NCBI GenBank assembly: GCA_015178975.1
Contig: WHVD01000172.1
Location: forward strand, 62,001-126,000
DNA length: 64,000 nt
Reading direction: 5' to 3'
Source of the DNA: Hysterangium stoloniferum
Lineage: Eukaryota; Basidiomycota; Agaricomycetes; Hysterangiales; Hysterangiaceae
In this document: in pieces, positions 33,530 through 45,879 of the stretch
Layout: every line of letters begins with the position of its first letter
Position numbering within the stretch: the first letter of the stretch is position 1
Translations under genes and position numbers: made by a program
Notes under the pieces: model-generated
Databases searched by the model: none
The model's input: the letters and a program-made list of their open reading frames with translations, nothing else
What the model was told of the DNA's origin: nothing

Positions 33530-34338
33530 CACACACAGGGCGGGTTCCCGGAGAAACCCACGGAATATCCGGTAGGACTTGGCTTCAGCTTATAGGCTGC
33601 ACCCTCGCTAGATCGTGTTGTCCAATTTCAGACAGGCGGACGGGAATCCCGGGGAGTCCGGGTGGGGGTTCGTGGGTCGTGAGTCGTAGGTCATGAGTCA
33701 AGAGTCGTGAATCGAGATAGTCGAGAGAGATAGATGCGCCGGAGCCCGTGGGCTCCGACTAGTGCGAGCGGTCTGATAAGAGTAGGGTTTAGAGAGGAAA
33801 ATGTATTAGATTACTGGGGGGAATCTAAGCTAATTTTCTGACTGGATTGTATGTACAACATCTGCCAGTTTATATAGACCGTGGAATGCATGACATACCG
33901 AATCCAGTAATAATGAGACGAAACGAGCAAAACATAAAACGGGAATAGTAAACACCAAATTGGTGTTAGGAACGGGACGGAACGGAGCGGAGTCCGAATC
34001 GTGACAAAGCATAACCCATAAAGGGAAACGGAGCGGGAGCGGAGTCCTAAATCGTGACAGGTCATTTGACTAAAACGGGAACGGGGCTCGATTAGAGCGG
34101 TGACGGGATTCTAAGCGGGTTCCGGTGACTGATGCGTGGGACGAAGACGGACATAGACAGAGACGGGGTCCGGGGGAAGTCCGGTGACTGATATGTGTCT
34201 TAATGAGGTCGAACGTAACAAGTCTTGACGTAACGGAGTCCGGGCGGGAAATCCTATAAACAGACAATTGGTGCTTGTAGCGCGTGGGGGCATACAAGTT
34301 AGTGCCTGGAGTCCAGCGGGATTTGTCCGGTCGTAACA
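33530..34338 (-). repeat. 5' LTR of chromovirus A
   Basis: 809 bp. It is directly repeated with 26,254-27,072, and the target duplication CACCT follows at 34,339-34,343. It would drive the gag-pol transcript leftwards. The core block with the TATAA element is at 33,576-33,607. Confidence 0.95.
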
Positions 34339-34343
34339 CACCT

Positions 34344-34737
34344 TAACAGTTCATATAGGGGTGCAACACATAAGTTGAAGCCAAGCTCCACTTGTTTATA
34401 GAGTTGGACCTCCCAACTAGTATGATCTCTATTGTTAGCCCTCTGACATAGAGCCCCCTTTTACCCCCTTGCTTAGATCTTAACATAGATACTAAGTTGC
34501 TTTTTTAATAATCTGATTGGATTATTGCTACAACATATTCTACACAATATAGAATCCATAGTTATTATATGTATACTAAAAGGAAAACTAAAATAAGGTT
34601 TGAACCTTATGTTATTGTCACATGTGAGTCACATGTCCTTCAATGTGTGACCATGAACAATTGTTCACATGATGCTGTGTGCAGGCATTTGCTTAATGTT
34701 TGCTGCATGCAAATGTTCACATGACATTGTTATGAAT
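34344..34737. mobile_element. Copia and LTR relics flanking element A (fossil)
   Basis: Positions 34,430-34,500 match (in reverse) the copia leader near 9,740-9,800, so the copia relic left of element A seems to continue here. Positions 34,358-34,393 carry the shared LTR core in reverse orientation. There are no open frames. Confidence 0.5.
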
Positions 34738-34742
34738 GTATG

Positions 34743-35489
34743 TGTTAAGAACTGAAAACTGACTAATGTCGGTGGGCCGATGGGGACCGATCAGAAGGAC
34801 TTGGCTTCAGCTTATGTGCTGTGCCCTCGCAGTTATCTGTTGGGTGTCCTTAAATTTTGGGTGGGTGAAGACTAGTCCTAATGAATACCTCTTGGCGAAA
34901 CTACTGATCGGAAATGAAGGATAAGTCGAGTGTCGGGCCAAGGGGTCAGAGGCCGAGAGTGGGTGAGTGCATGTGAAGGCAGATAGTGGGGTACTTTAGT
35001 ATGAGACTTCTGTAGGCATAGGAGGGTATTCTGAGTCGATATTCTGATTGCCTAGTAACTACAACTACATCGGGTTCATATACAAGTATTTGGTGTCTAG
35101 GAAATACTAACTAGGAGAAGAGCGGAAAATGGTATTGACAAATAAGCTTGACTAGGAATGGAAAGGTCATGATTAGTTCAGAGGCTGTGGGATAACCGAG
35201 GGCAGAATTACAAGAAAAGGAAATAGTCTGAGGGTTACAAGTATATATAGACATATGTGAAACATAGAGTAGAGCAGATCATCATAATAAAAGGGACGTA
35301 TCAGAGTTTAACCAGATAGTATGAGTATACATATTTTGACGGGGGCATAAACAGAGTTTGATCACCACAAAGGCATACATCAGCATCAGAAGACCGACAG
35401 CTTCTGATGTGGGGACTTGAGCGATGACTTGAATCGTCGATAGGTGGGGATAACCTCGGGGGCCGTCAGGTTGCGACACAGTCGTAACA
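34743..35489 (-). repeat. Solo LTR, second gypsy family (fossil)
   Basis: 747 bp, TGTTAAGAACTG...GTCGTAACA on the + strand, with a 5-bp target duplication GTATG at 34,738-34,742 and 35,490-35,494. Its reverse complement matches 54,095-54,815. It has the shared core GGACTTGGCTTCAGCTTATG near 34,797. It inserted into the degenerate TGACATCACATG-type repeat tract. Confidence 0.9.
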
Positions 35490-35710
35490 GTATGTATGTT
35501 TGCAGATGTCATGGCAGATGACAGCACACACTGTTGACATCACATGCAGATGACATTGCATGCCAGTGACATCACACACAGACATCATCACATGCCATTG
35601 CAAACAGATGTTTGTGTGATGTTGCATGTTCATGTGACATCATCATGAGCAGACATTTGTGCATTGTCACATGGTGTTGTGTATGTATGCATGATGTTTA
35701 CAAATAAATT
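35490..35710. repeat. Degenerate tract of TGACATCACATGCAGA-like units
   Basis: Many imperfect copies of GACATCACATG, CAGATG and TTGTGTGATGTTGCATG in both orientations. The tract begins before the solo LTR (about 34,615-34,742) and resumes after it, so the LTR interrupted an existing low-complexity region. Confidence 0.7.
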
Positions 35711-36722
35711 ATATAAAATGAATTGAGAAGAAATAAAACTAAATGTTAATTTTTAAATAGTGCCCTTGTAATCCTGGTCATCTTACCACATATACAGACA
35801 AAGCCTCACCACTGATCACCCCACTATTGTTCCATCAATCAGACCATACACTATTGTCTCCCTGCTGTGATCGGATCCCTATTGTTCTCTCTCCGCCTTG
35901 ATCTCCTTTTGTTTCTCACATATCCTTTGTTATCGCGATTCTATTGTTCCATTAGAGATATAAGTACATGAGAACACCTCTAGAAGAGATCGACCACTTA
36001 CTGTATATCTGGACCATTCTAAACACGATAATGTTGTCCCGTCTGTGACTAACTGAGTGAGGTTGATAACGACAACCTTTCAGCCCTGATATTATGTGCT
36101 GCACCCTTGCATGATTATTGTGTCCAACTTCAGACAGAAAAAACAGGAAACCTGGGGAGTTGTGAAGATCTGTTCCTGGAAACTCCACAGAGTATTTTCC
36201 AGATACAATATCAGGTTCTGAACCATCTTCTGGACTAGTGTCAAGATCCAGAATCCACCAGAACCTGACCCTCATCCCTCAACTAGACACCTCCTGTTAT
36301 GACCCAGAACCCAATGGGTTCCACCCTTTGATAGTTGATGCCTCCACATGTCATTAGTCATTTCCTGATGTGGACTTCAGTCAGACTCCCCGTGTTTGTT
36401 CTAGATACATCTTTAATCCATGACCCAACCATCACTCAATTATCCTTATCAACCCTTGTCACTTTCTCCATCCCAATGTTCCAACTTATCTGGAACCTGT
36501 GGCTTTCCAAAATGTGCACACTTAATCATTATAGTGTTAGGATCCTTTTCTGGACAATATCAGATATTCTGACTCCTTTCCTTTGTCCTGCATTTGGTAA
36601 TTGACATGTTCATTCAGTTGTTTATTGTTCCTGCCCTTATTCCCTGATCTGTCCCCATCCTTGTTCCTCATTTATCTGACTTGTTATTATATGCTTAGTT
36701 TGGAAAAAAATCCAAATAGGCC
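35711..36722. other. LTR-like relics, no gene
   Basis: Positions 36,060-36,300 resemble a decayed LTR (TTATGTGCTGCACCCTTGCA and TCCAACTTCAGACAG, as at 48,930-48,990). Positions 35,790-35,960 contain repeated CTATTGTT blocks like those in insertion D. The sequence up to 36,722 continues after element C at 48,696, so C split an older relic. Confidence 0.5.
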
Positions 36723-37361
36723 TGTGAAGGGTATGCATATATCATGATTGGACTGTGGAATAATAGACGTATTATAGTACTTTATTATCTAGTTTTTATT
36801 TCTTTTCTCTAATTCTCTATATCTTTCGAGTATACCCTTATTTCTTAGTTCGAAGCCTTGTGTATATCTATGGGCGCTCTTGGCGTCAAATGACAAGACA
36901 CTTTTACCCAGCAGACACCACCTTGTAATGACTCAGACGTCGAATAGCAAGAGGTGTCAAGGGTAATATCTCTGCTACCCATAAAGGTAGCATCTTCTTG
37001 CATACTAATAATATTTGGACTCGAACCGCGAAGGTCGAGATCCACTCTCAAGACTCTGCACTTGTCGACACTGTAGTCGACTCACACTGCTATCTCTCTA
37101 CCCTAGATATTCAGTCTTTCGCTGATTATCTCTCTTACTTCTAGCTACAAGTTGTACCGTAAGGGTCAACTCTTCTATTCTCTAGTTCTAATCGTCACGA
37201 GCAACTGTACAGTTGCTCTTGTGATGTATAGTGTGTCCTATACTAGTACTATCAGTCTAGTAATCTATAGTATTGAACTGAACGGTCAATACTTTCTAAT
37301 AGTAGTTGAATAAACACTATTCTTCGTATATTGAGTGGTCAGAATCTATTGACTCTTCACA
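36723..37361 (+). repeat. 5' LTR of element C
   Basis: Direct repeat of 48,054-48,690; TG...CA ends. Confidence 0.95.
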
Positions 37362-37438
37362 GTGGTGATCTGAGCTGGACCGTTCTTTTCCTACGAGGAA
37401 AGATCTTATTATTTGACTACTAAGACTCGAACACGTGA

Positions 37439-39909
37439 ATGACTACGGGCAAGAACCAAACACCAAGGTCTTCATCAACTCTGAGTAGTTCCATGCCTCG
37501 TCAAAAATTTGCTAACTTAGAACCACCCCATAATGTCACTTTGAGGAAGTCTTCGTTGACTTTTCAAGGATCAGCTCCTCCGGAGGATCCCTCCGGAGTA
37601 GTAGCTGGATCGTCAATGAACATTCCCCCCGATCCACCTGAGGAACGCTCATCACCTGGGCAGTTGAACACCCCTGGAGTCAACGTTGAGTCTAGTCGAG
37701 CACCCGAGCCCATTCTCATGTTCCCTCCGAGACAGGTTATCCTTAAGCAGTTCCTCGGAGGTCATATGGTTTACGCTCAGCCCATAGACTTGCAATGGGA
37801 TATGTGCTACACTGATCGAATCTCCGAGGATCAGGTTACTCCCTTTGTGGAGGAGTACAATACAGATTACCCCATTTTACCAGTGACTGTAGCAGTCTGG
37901 TTAGGTCATTATCAGGTGATCTTATCGGTGCGGGATTTATTCACGTGACCAGGGAACCTTGAGGACTTGACCCAATTGATCCCTGAATGGTCGAACGAGG
38001 TGACAACCACTATGGAAGGAGGAAGAAGGATTCTCAAGCGGGAGGTGTTCTCTCTATTCCTTGAAGCACTTCGTATGCATGATGATGTGTTGCAGATCCT
38101 ACACGTCCTGCTCAGTGGAGATCATGTTGTGCCTAAGGTTGACTACCAGTACATGTACATCCATATGTTGGAGGAGTCTCTCAATGGAGTCATGCCAAAT
38201 CTATCGTTTGCATACTTCACTTTAAGGGGTCGGCTGAAGTGAAATCAAAGAAGATTCAATAAAATGGTTTTAGAGGTACTCCTCCCCTATAATGACTCGA
38301 TTCAGGTCCCCGATTCACCTCTCTCCATGACTAATTCGTTCATTCGCAACCTAAATGGGTCTCCTGATACTCATTTCCTATATTCTCTCAACTGTCCCGT
38401 GATATTGGAGGATTTTCTGCTGGACATGAGGATGCAGGTGATAGAACATCTTCAGGAAAAGAGGATTGAGGTCTGCACTCCTTTTCATCAACCTCAGCCA
38501 CGTCGACTTCTGAACATGACAGAGATTGAGAGACAAATCACAATGGAATCCAGCTCAGCGCCTCCCCAGGGAGATCATCGTTCTCGCATTGCGTTTGAAG
38601 GAGTCTCGAACAGTCCTAACTTTGGGAAGAGGTGACCACTGTCAGAAACTGATCGGTCGCCAGCAAGGGTCGACTGTCTTTTTCTACAGCATTTACTGAG
38701 GGTATAGCTGGCCCAGTTGCTGGTCAAGGATCGCTGAACTCAGACGGTCCCCACCATTCTCTACCGATCACTTCGAATCCTTTCTTGCCATCTGGAGGAC
38801 CCCCTAGCGATTCATCTGGGAGTTCGAATACTTCAGGCCGAGAAGGGAATTCAGGACGTGGGGAGTGCCACAATGGAGTGCCTAACACCCCCTTTTGAAC
38901 TCCAATGTGGTGTCAAGCTAGCGCACCTATCGATGACTTACCTAAGGACAAGAAGATCACTCTTACCACCAACGACATCAAGATCAAATGGTCTGACCTC
39001 CCTGAATACGATGGAGCCCAATCCAAGGCCCTGGATTATATCATGGACATCATGAGTCTTGTGGAAGTATCAGACTCTTTGAGTGCGCTGTTAGGAGTTG
39101 CTCTGCCAAGATGACTCATGGGCAATGCTAAGGTCTGGTGGAGCACCCTAGACTGTGAGCATCGTACTGAATTCAGTCAGTCTCATGGGTCGTTTCTTTG
39201 GGGAATTGTGGAAGGATTGCTTGGAACTCACTGGCATGAATCCTTAGCCTTAGAATGGGAAGCCATGAAATTTCGACAAGCTGGACACGATTGTGAGACA
39301 CCAGTCCACTATATCCAGTGGAGAGTTAAACTCTATCATTTCATGTACAGGTTCCACCAAGACAGAGGGGATGAAACATGCAGACTCATTCTCACGCTGC
39401 CTACGGAATGGCTCTACCTTCTTCAAGGACAACCCATCGACGACATCATGAGTTTGCAGACTTATGCTAATAACCTGCAGGAGGCTCTGATCAACGCTAG
39501 GGTCCAAATGCACCGGGAATGTTACCGGTTCCAGAAACTGCTTGTAATGTTATCAGAAGGTCAGGAATTGGATTTTAGGGCCATGGATGACCTCTCTTCA
39601 CCTAACCATGTTCTCATCAGTGAGACTAATGAGAGAGCCTCGACGAGAAGGATCGTCCCTGACACTGCTAACCCGATGCAGGGAAAGCATCACGGAAAAA
39701 TGTTCTTTGAGAGGAGTAACAAGAAGAGCTCAGTCAAACCCACCAAGGAATGTTGGATATGTGGAAGTCCGGAGCATTTTAAGATAGATTGCCCCCACGC
39801 TGGCAAAATGTCTCATTATGTCTCTATCAACAAATGCTCCACACAGGATATGTCAGAGGAAACTGAGGAGCAAAGGTTATATGAAGCGGTTCATGGACTA
39901 TCTATATAA
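37439..39909 (+). other. Gag region of element C (fossil)
   Basis: The region holds several open segments. The first is proline/serine-rich and of unusual length for a gypsy gag. The segment from 39,118 resembles Retrotrans_gag (a WWSTL-like start, LEWEAMKF) and ends with one zinc knuckle, CWICGSPEHFKIDCP, near residue 214 of that segment. Broken. Confidence 0.8.
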
Positions 39910-39999
39910 GGACAAGTAAATAGCTCTGATGATGAATTAACTATTGTTCCCATTTATGCACCCCAAGTCAGAGACGATTTAGTAAGGGAGGAAAATCGA

Positions 40000-42900
40000 A
40001 TGATGGGTGAAACTCTTCCATCTGAGGTCTACGTATCCATACTCACTGCAGATTTCTTCGAAAAGGGAGATTGGTTGAGTGCACACCGGCAGGACCTTGA
40101 AGGCCTGACCAAGAACCACCGTCAGACTCAGGGTTATCACGAGCAAATCAGCTCAGACTCACTCTGTTCACCTGGAGCTGACATTGACACATTCCCGTTT
40201 GATCCTGGAAACCCCCCCGATTTACTACTGTACAATGACTCAGATTCAGAGGACAGTGACAGCGATCTGGCATTGGATTCCCCCTCGAAACATATTCCTT
40301 GTCGAAGTGAGTGCAGGAATGTAAGCCTGTCCCTGCGCAAGGAAAGTAGGAGGCCTAGAATCCAATACCCTCGTCCCAGTCGACTAATGAAGGAGGATAC
40401 TACGATCCTTTATCGAAAACGGGATCCCCCCAGTGGTTACTCTAGCATAGGAGTTGCAGTGCTCCATGTTTTCGGTCATGTAGGAACTCCTGATTCACCT
40501 GACTGCATTAAAGTCAGAATGGACATGGGAGTGGATCTTTCCCTCATATCGGAGGAATTCTACAAAGGGCTGCAGGGCCAGTATAAGTTGAAACAGGGAC
40601 TCAAGTTACGTCTAATCCAGCTCACAGGTAATGCCAAGGTCATCGGATATGTTAATATTCCTATTTACCTGGAGGACGACAGTGGCATTTTACTGAAGTT
40701 CGCAGCAGAAACTTATGTCATTAGAGGAATGATGGTGCCAATTCTCTTAGGAGAAGATTTCCATGTTAACTACGAAATTGGTACCCTAAGAGATCAGCCA
40801 TTGGGATCTAGGCTTATTCTCCCAGGACAACAGGGTTTTATTCCAACCAGTTCTTCCAAGGAACCTCAACCTTTGACCTTCACCGTCAACAAGGCCCCTT
40901 TCGGGAAGCATCCGAAGGAGCAACCCAAAATCACCTCTCTTCCTGATAAAGGTGTGTGTACTGAAAGAGTCGCACGAGCCTTGGAAGACTGCACCATTGA
41001 TCTGGAGTCAGCCAGACTAGTGCCTATTTTTGTCGAGGACCTAATGGGTGAGGAGTGGATTGTCGAAGGAATCATATTACAAAATGAGGACGGTTCCATA
41101 TTAGCCACCCCAATCATGGCAATTTCAAGGAATAGCGTGTCAGTACCCTTGGCCAATCTGTCGTTAACCCCTAAGATTATCCGATGAGGGGAGACAATCG
41201 GGATAATTCACGACCCCGCTCATTGGGCTCACAAGCCCAGGTCACTTAAGGAGAAGGATTTAATGGCAGCCAGCACGACCAAGATTGCACACCTTATCGA
41301 AAGTCTCTCTCAACTTGAGGAGGACCATCAATCCACCTCAGAAAGGCCTAAGCCACCTGTTGAACCAGAGATTGCAGATGATTTTGAACCGCCCAGTCCT
41401 AAGACGGCCGCGGTGGCTGAAAATGAGAAACTGGCCTCAGAGGATCTCCACAAGCTGGTCAATTTGGGACCAGATATACCAATGGAAGTTCTGCCACATC
41501 TCAGATCAGTTTTGACTGAGAATTTTAAGGCTTTTGGAGTCGACGGACGGTTAGGGCAAGTGGAATGCAGTGTCCCTATCCCCTTGAAAGAGGGCGCCCA
41601 GCCCATCTCCATGCCTATGTTCCCCTCTTCCCCTGCCAATAGGAGAGTTATAGATGAGCAAATGGATACCTGGTTCGAACAGGGTGTCATCGAGCCATCT
41701 AAAAGTCCCTGGGGGGTGCTGGCTTTTGTAGTATATCGCAATGGTAAACCACGGGTGGTCATTGATTACCGGAAACTCAATCATCTCACTGTTCCAGATG
41801 AATTCCCTTTACCACATCAATCGGAGATCATGCAAGCGCTGTCAGGGTCAAATGTCCTCTCTTCTTTCAACACGTTAGCTGGGTTTATTCAATTAGAAAT
41901 GTTAGAGGACGATGTAGAGAGTTCAATCGGAAAGAGACTAATATGGCAATAGTTTCAAGTCATGTCACAGCACAAATTCTTATATATACTTTGGCACTCA
42001 AGACGACTTCTACACAGCCAAATCAGTTTCACCAAACAGATGACCAAAACTCCATCATGTTCAACACTGCATCGTCCTCCAAAGTAACCCTCAGTTCCTA
42101 CTCGAAACCGACTCTTCACTCCCAAATAGAACTCCAGCCAATAACGTCTCGCTTCTCCTCATCCTCAGACATCATTTCCAAGCCCTTACCAGCCCACTCA
42201 TGCTCCTCCAAGAAATACCATCGCTTCCTCTGTCGACAAGGTATTCGACTCCCATATGCTCCAGACGATCCTGTCTTCATTCGTATAGAGCACTATGATG
42301 GCTCCTCGGAAATCCTCCACTATCGATTTGATCGAGTGTTCCAGCAGGACTGTTCCCCACCGTCATCAGGAATCTATTACATGGCAATGTTCACTCCAGT
42401 AGGAGATCACAGAGGACCCAAGTTATTTAGGACCCCGGTTCCAGAGGGAAGTCAAGTAGAGCCTCGTCGAGGTCGTCGTCGATTCGTGTTCCTTGCGTGG
42501 TTGTGGAGCCTACTCACCACCTGGTTCTAAATGGTGATTGATTGTGTCCCCTCCTTATACTGCAAAACTAGGAACACAATACGTCCAATCTCGGTTCATC
42601 GATTGGTAATATTGTCAAGATTTCGAAATCAAGCATAGCATTTGAGGGTGACGCACTATCGTGGGATTCTTGTGTTTCTGACTCATATCATCGATGTTTC
42701 ATCAGCCATCACTTCTATTACTCCATCATCCCTATTGTCTGACTCACTTCCCCTATTGTTCTATTGTGTTTCCCCATTTATCCGTATCACATGTCTGATC
42801 TCATCTTTTGTTTGTCATTCTCTTATTGTTCAGTGCAGCCTCCCCCTATTTTTGTTCACAGCTTTACTAACACTCCTATTGTGATGACTCAGAGATGACT

Positions 42901-45660
42901 CACACCATATCACATTGTTATTGTGTCGTTGTTTGTAGATGTTTGTTTTTACCTGTGCTCTCTCATGTATATAAGGGCCTCTCTTTGCCCACTATTGAAC
43001 AAGCAATTTCGTTGTATCTCATTTTGAAGCTCATTCTTAAGGACAATCTCTTAAGTCTTACTCTCAGTCTCACTCCTACGGCCAGTAAGGGATACTGTAG
43101 TGTCTCTTATTGTTGAAGTTCTACACTCCTCGACATTAGGCTTATGTCAGCCTTTTGATATCATCTTCGTTTACGTCATCCAAGGTCCGATCTCTAGCCT
43201 CTCGCTCCAAGTGTGTTTGGTTATAGACTGGTTTCAAGAACGACTGTGTCAGTGACCGTCATAAAGACTTGACCGTTGCGTGCAGGTTATTAGGCCTTTT
43301 CCTAGTAACGAACTTACAACGATAAGCCCAAAATAGCCTTCAGAGCTCACAGAGGGCTGTGGCAATTTAAAAGGATGCCGTTTGGGCTTAGAAACGGTCC
43401 CTCCACATTTCAGTGTGTTATGCAAATGGTTTTAGCACCCTACCTATGGATCTTTTGTTTGGTTTACATCGACGACATAGTAATATTCTCTAAGAATTGG
43501 GATGATCATCTGCTTCATCTAAATCAGGTGCTCAGTGCTATTGCTTTGGCTGGCATCACTCTCTCTCCCAAGAAATGTTTTATCGGATATAATTTGATCT
43601 TGTTGTTGGGTCATAAAGTATCCAGGTTGGGTTTCTCGACCCACCAAGAGAAAGTTTGCACTATATTGGAACTGGCCCCACCCACTAAGGTTTCTGAACT
43701 GCAACGGTTCCTTGGTATGGTCCTTTACTTTTTGGCATATATACCATTCTATTCATGGATAGTGTCCCCTTTATTCTCACTCCTAAAGAAGGGAACACCC
43801 TGGACGTGGACCACTGAACATGTCAGAGCTTACGAGGATGTTAAAGCCATGCTAGGAGCAGCACCGGTGCTGGGACATCCAGTTAGTGGGATGCCCCATC
43901 GGCTGTATACAGATGCTTTGGATTTTGCCCTAGGCTGTTGTCTCCAACAAGTCCAGAAGATGGCTTTAGGAGACTTAATGGACACTAAAATCTATCCCCA
44001 AGCCAAGTTGGCTTTCAACTGTACACAGGATGTGCCATCCTTCGGTCATCGGTATAAAACCAAACAGCCCGAGATTGAGTGGTCAGACTCGTGGGGACCC
44101 ACCTTTGAGGCGACCAAAGTTACAATTGAACGAGTCATCGCATATTGGAGTCGCACTCTGAAAAGCGCTGAATGTAACTATTCCGCTACGGAATGGGAAG
44201 CGTTAGCAGCGAAGGAAGGACTAGTCCACTTCCAACCCTTCATTGAAGGTGAACATGTTCTGCTCATTACAGACCATGCAGCTCTGCAATGGGCTAGATC
44301 GTATGAGAACACTAATCGTTGACTAGCTGCATGGGGGGCGATATATGCTGCATTTCCAGGTCTCGAGATTCTACACTGAGCAGAAAGAATTCACAGCAAT
44401 GTGGACCCACTGTCCAGACTCCCTCAAGTACATAACTCTATCTTAAAGTTGGTACATGATAACCCTTTTGAGGGAGCACACACTGGAGGTCAGCAATTAT
44501 TCAAGCTAATGAAAGACCGGTTCTTTTAGCCAAAAATGCTGCAAGATTGCGTGTCGTACGCACATACCTGTGACATCTGCCAAAAGACCAAGGTCGATCA
44601 CACTGCTCGTCAAGGAACCCTCAGACCTGCCGACATACCTTTTAGGCCTTTCAAAGTAGTTTCTATGGACTTGATCACTGGACTACCCAACTCATGAAAG
44701 GATTTGTATTCTGCAGTCTTTGTCGCCGTTGATAAATTGACGTGTTTCGCTATTTCAATACCTACTTTCTCGAACCTTACGGCTGAAGGATTTGCATGAA
44801 TATTTGTCAAACAGGTGGCCAGCCCCTTTGGACTGCCCTCTCGAATAATCTGTGATTGGGACAAGAGATGGACCTGCAGGTTCTGGCGGGAGGTCTGTAA
44901 GATTTATGGTACCACCCTTGCGGTATCTTCAGCTCATCATCCTCAGATGGATGGACAGATGGAGAACATGAATGTGACCATAGAACAGATGCTTTGGGCC
45001 TATTGTGCTTCTGCTAGGGAGAGCTGGTCCCAATGGATTGAGGTGGTTGTCCACACGTACAACTCAACCGTTCACAGTTCCACAAACTACGCTCCAGCCT
45101 CTTATTAATGGGACACCTTCCGAGAGGAATGTCTCGAGTTCTAGGAGGTGACAAACCCCTAGTTCCTAGAGAACTATCAGACAGCCCTATAGCTGACCAA
45201 TGGATTCTCGAACTAGAAAATCATTGACAGATGGCGCGGGCTTCAATCGCTCGAGCCCAAGAAATTCAAGCACGAGCGTATAACAAGAAGCAAAGACCTG
45301 TAGAAGATATCTCTGAGGGAGACCTCATATTGGTGAACCCCCACTCCCTCGAACTGGTGGAAGTCAAGGGAACTGGGAAGAAACTAATACAAAGATGGAT
45401 TGGACCATTCGAGGTCCTGGAGAAATTGAACCCTCAAGTATTTAGGCTTAAGATTCCCCCGGAGTATCCAATGCATCCAGTCATTAAACGGGACCATCTA
45501 TGGAAATACCAACCCTCTCCTCCCAACCTCGGTCCAAGACCCCAACTTGAGAACCTACAAGAGTTGAAACCAGATCATGAAGAATATGAGGTCGAAGCTA
45601 TTGTTGGACATAGAAAACAGCGAAACCGTCTGCTATTTAGGGTGCACTGGAAAGGTTAAG
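40000..45660 (+). other. Pol region of element C, split by insertion D (fossil)
   Basis: Parts in order: a retropepsin-like protease (40,450-40,800, with VDLSLISEEF); N-terminal reverse transcriptase (41,560-41,912); after insertion D, the catalytic part with YIDDIVIFS (43,340-43,800); an RNase H with a long internal insert (43,860-44,320); integrase with a zinc module and core (about 44,450-45,110); and a chromodomain-like end (45,570-45,660, FRVHWKG). Broken in several places. Confidence 0.85.
41913..43318 (+). mobile_element. LTR-type insertion D inside the reverse transcriptase of C (fossil)
   Basis: 1,406 bp with TGTAGAG...CTTACA ends and a 4-bp duplication ACGA (41,909-41,912 and 43,319-43,322). 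It looks like a long solo LTR or a short non-autonomous LTR element. It has a TATATAAG box at 42,969-42,976 followed by CT-rich sequence, and repeated CTATTGTT blocks. A frame of about 195 codons (to 42,530) is open and ends in an Arg-rich, then hydrophobic stretch; I do not recognise it. Confidence 0.7.
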
Positions 45661-45879
45661 GACCTGAAGAGGATTCGTGGTTAAACAGTACTAACCTCAG
45701 AAACGCTCCGGCACTTCTGAGGGCATACAAGGCACTGTTCAAAATCTAACGGAATATATGCACTCGAGGAACCATCTATTCTATCTTTTATTCCATTTCT
45801 TTCATATGTAACTTCCTTTCAGAAACATCTCAGTCGTTCAGTGAGCCATCTCATTGGTATTCTCTTTCATTTTTTCTCT

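Larger units (their letters stand above)
26254..34338 (-). mobile_element. Ty3/gypsy chromovirus A, full length, looks whole (fossil)
   Basis: 8,085 bp with two LTRs of about 810-819 bp (26,254-27,072 and 33,530-34,338). Tips are TGTTA...TAACA, and a perfect 5-bp target duplication CACCT lies at 26,249-26,253 and 34,339-34,343. On the - strand it carries a gag frame (33,483-32,194) and a pol frame (32,077-28,469), both uninterrupted, so the element looks whole. The LTRs differ at about twenty sites by eye, nearly all transitions at CpG. The insertion is fairly young, but it cannot be dated without a rate for that decay. A gene on the opposite strand lies between pol and the 3' LTR. Confidence 0.95.

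Noticed and set aside
34610-35710. CRISPR-like array from the repeated GACATCACATG blocks
   Set aside because: Units are degenerate, in both orientations and not evenly spaced, in a eukaryotic setting.
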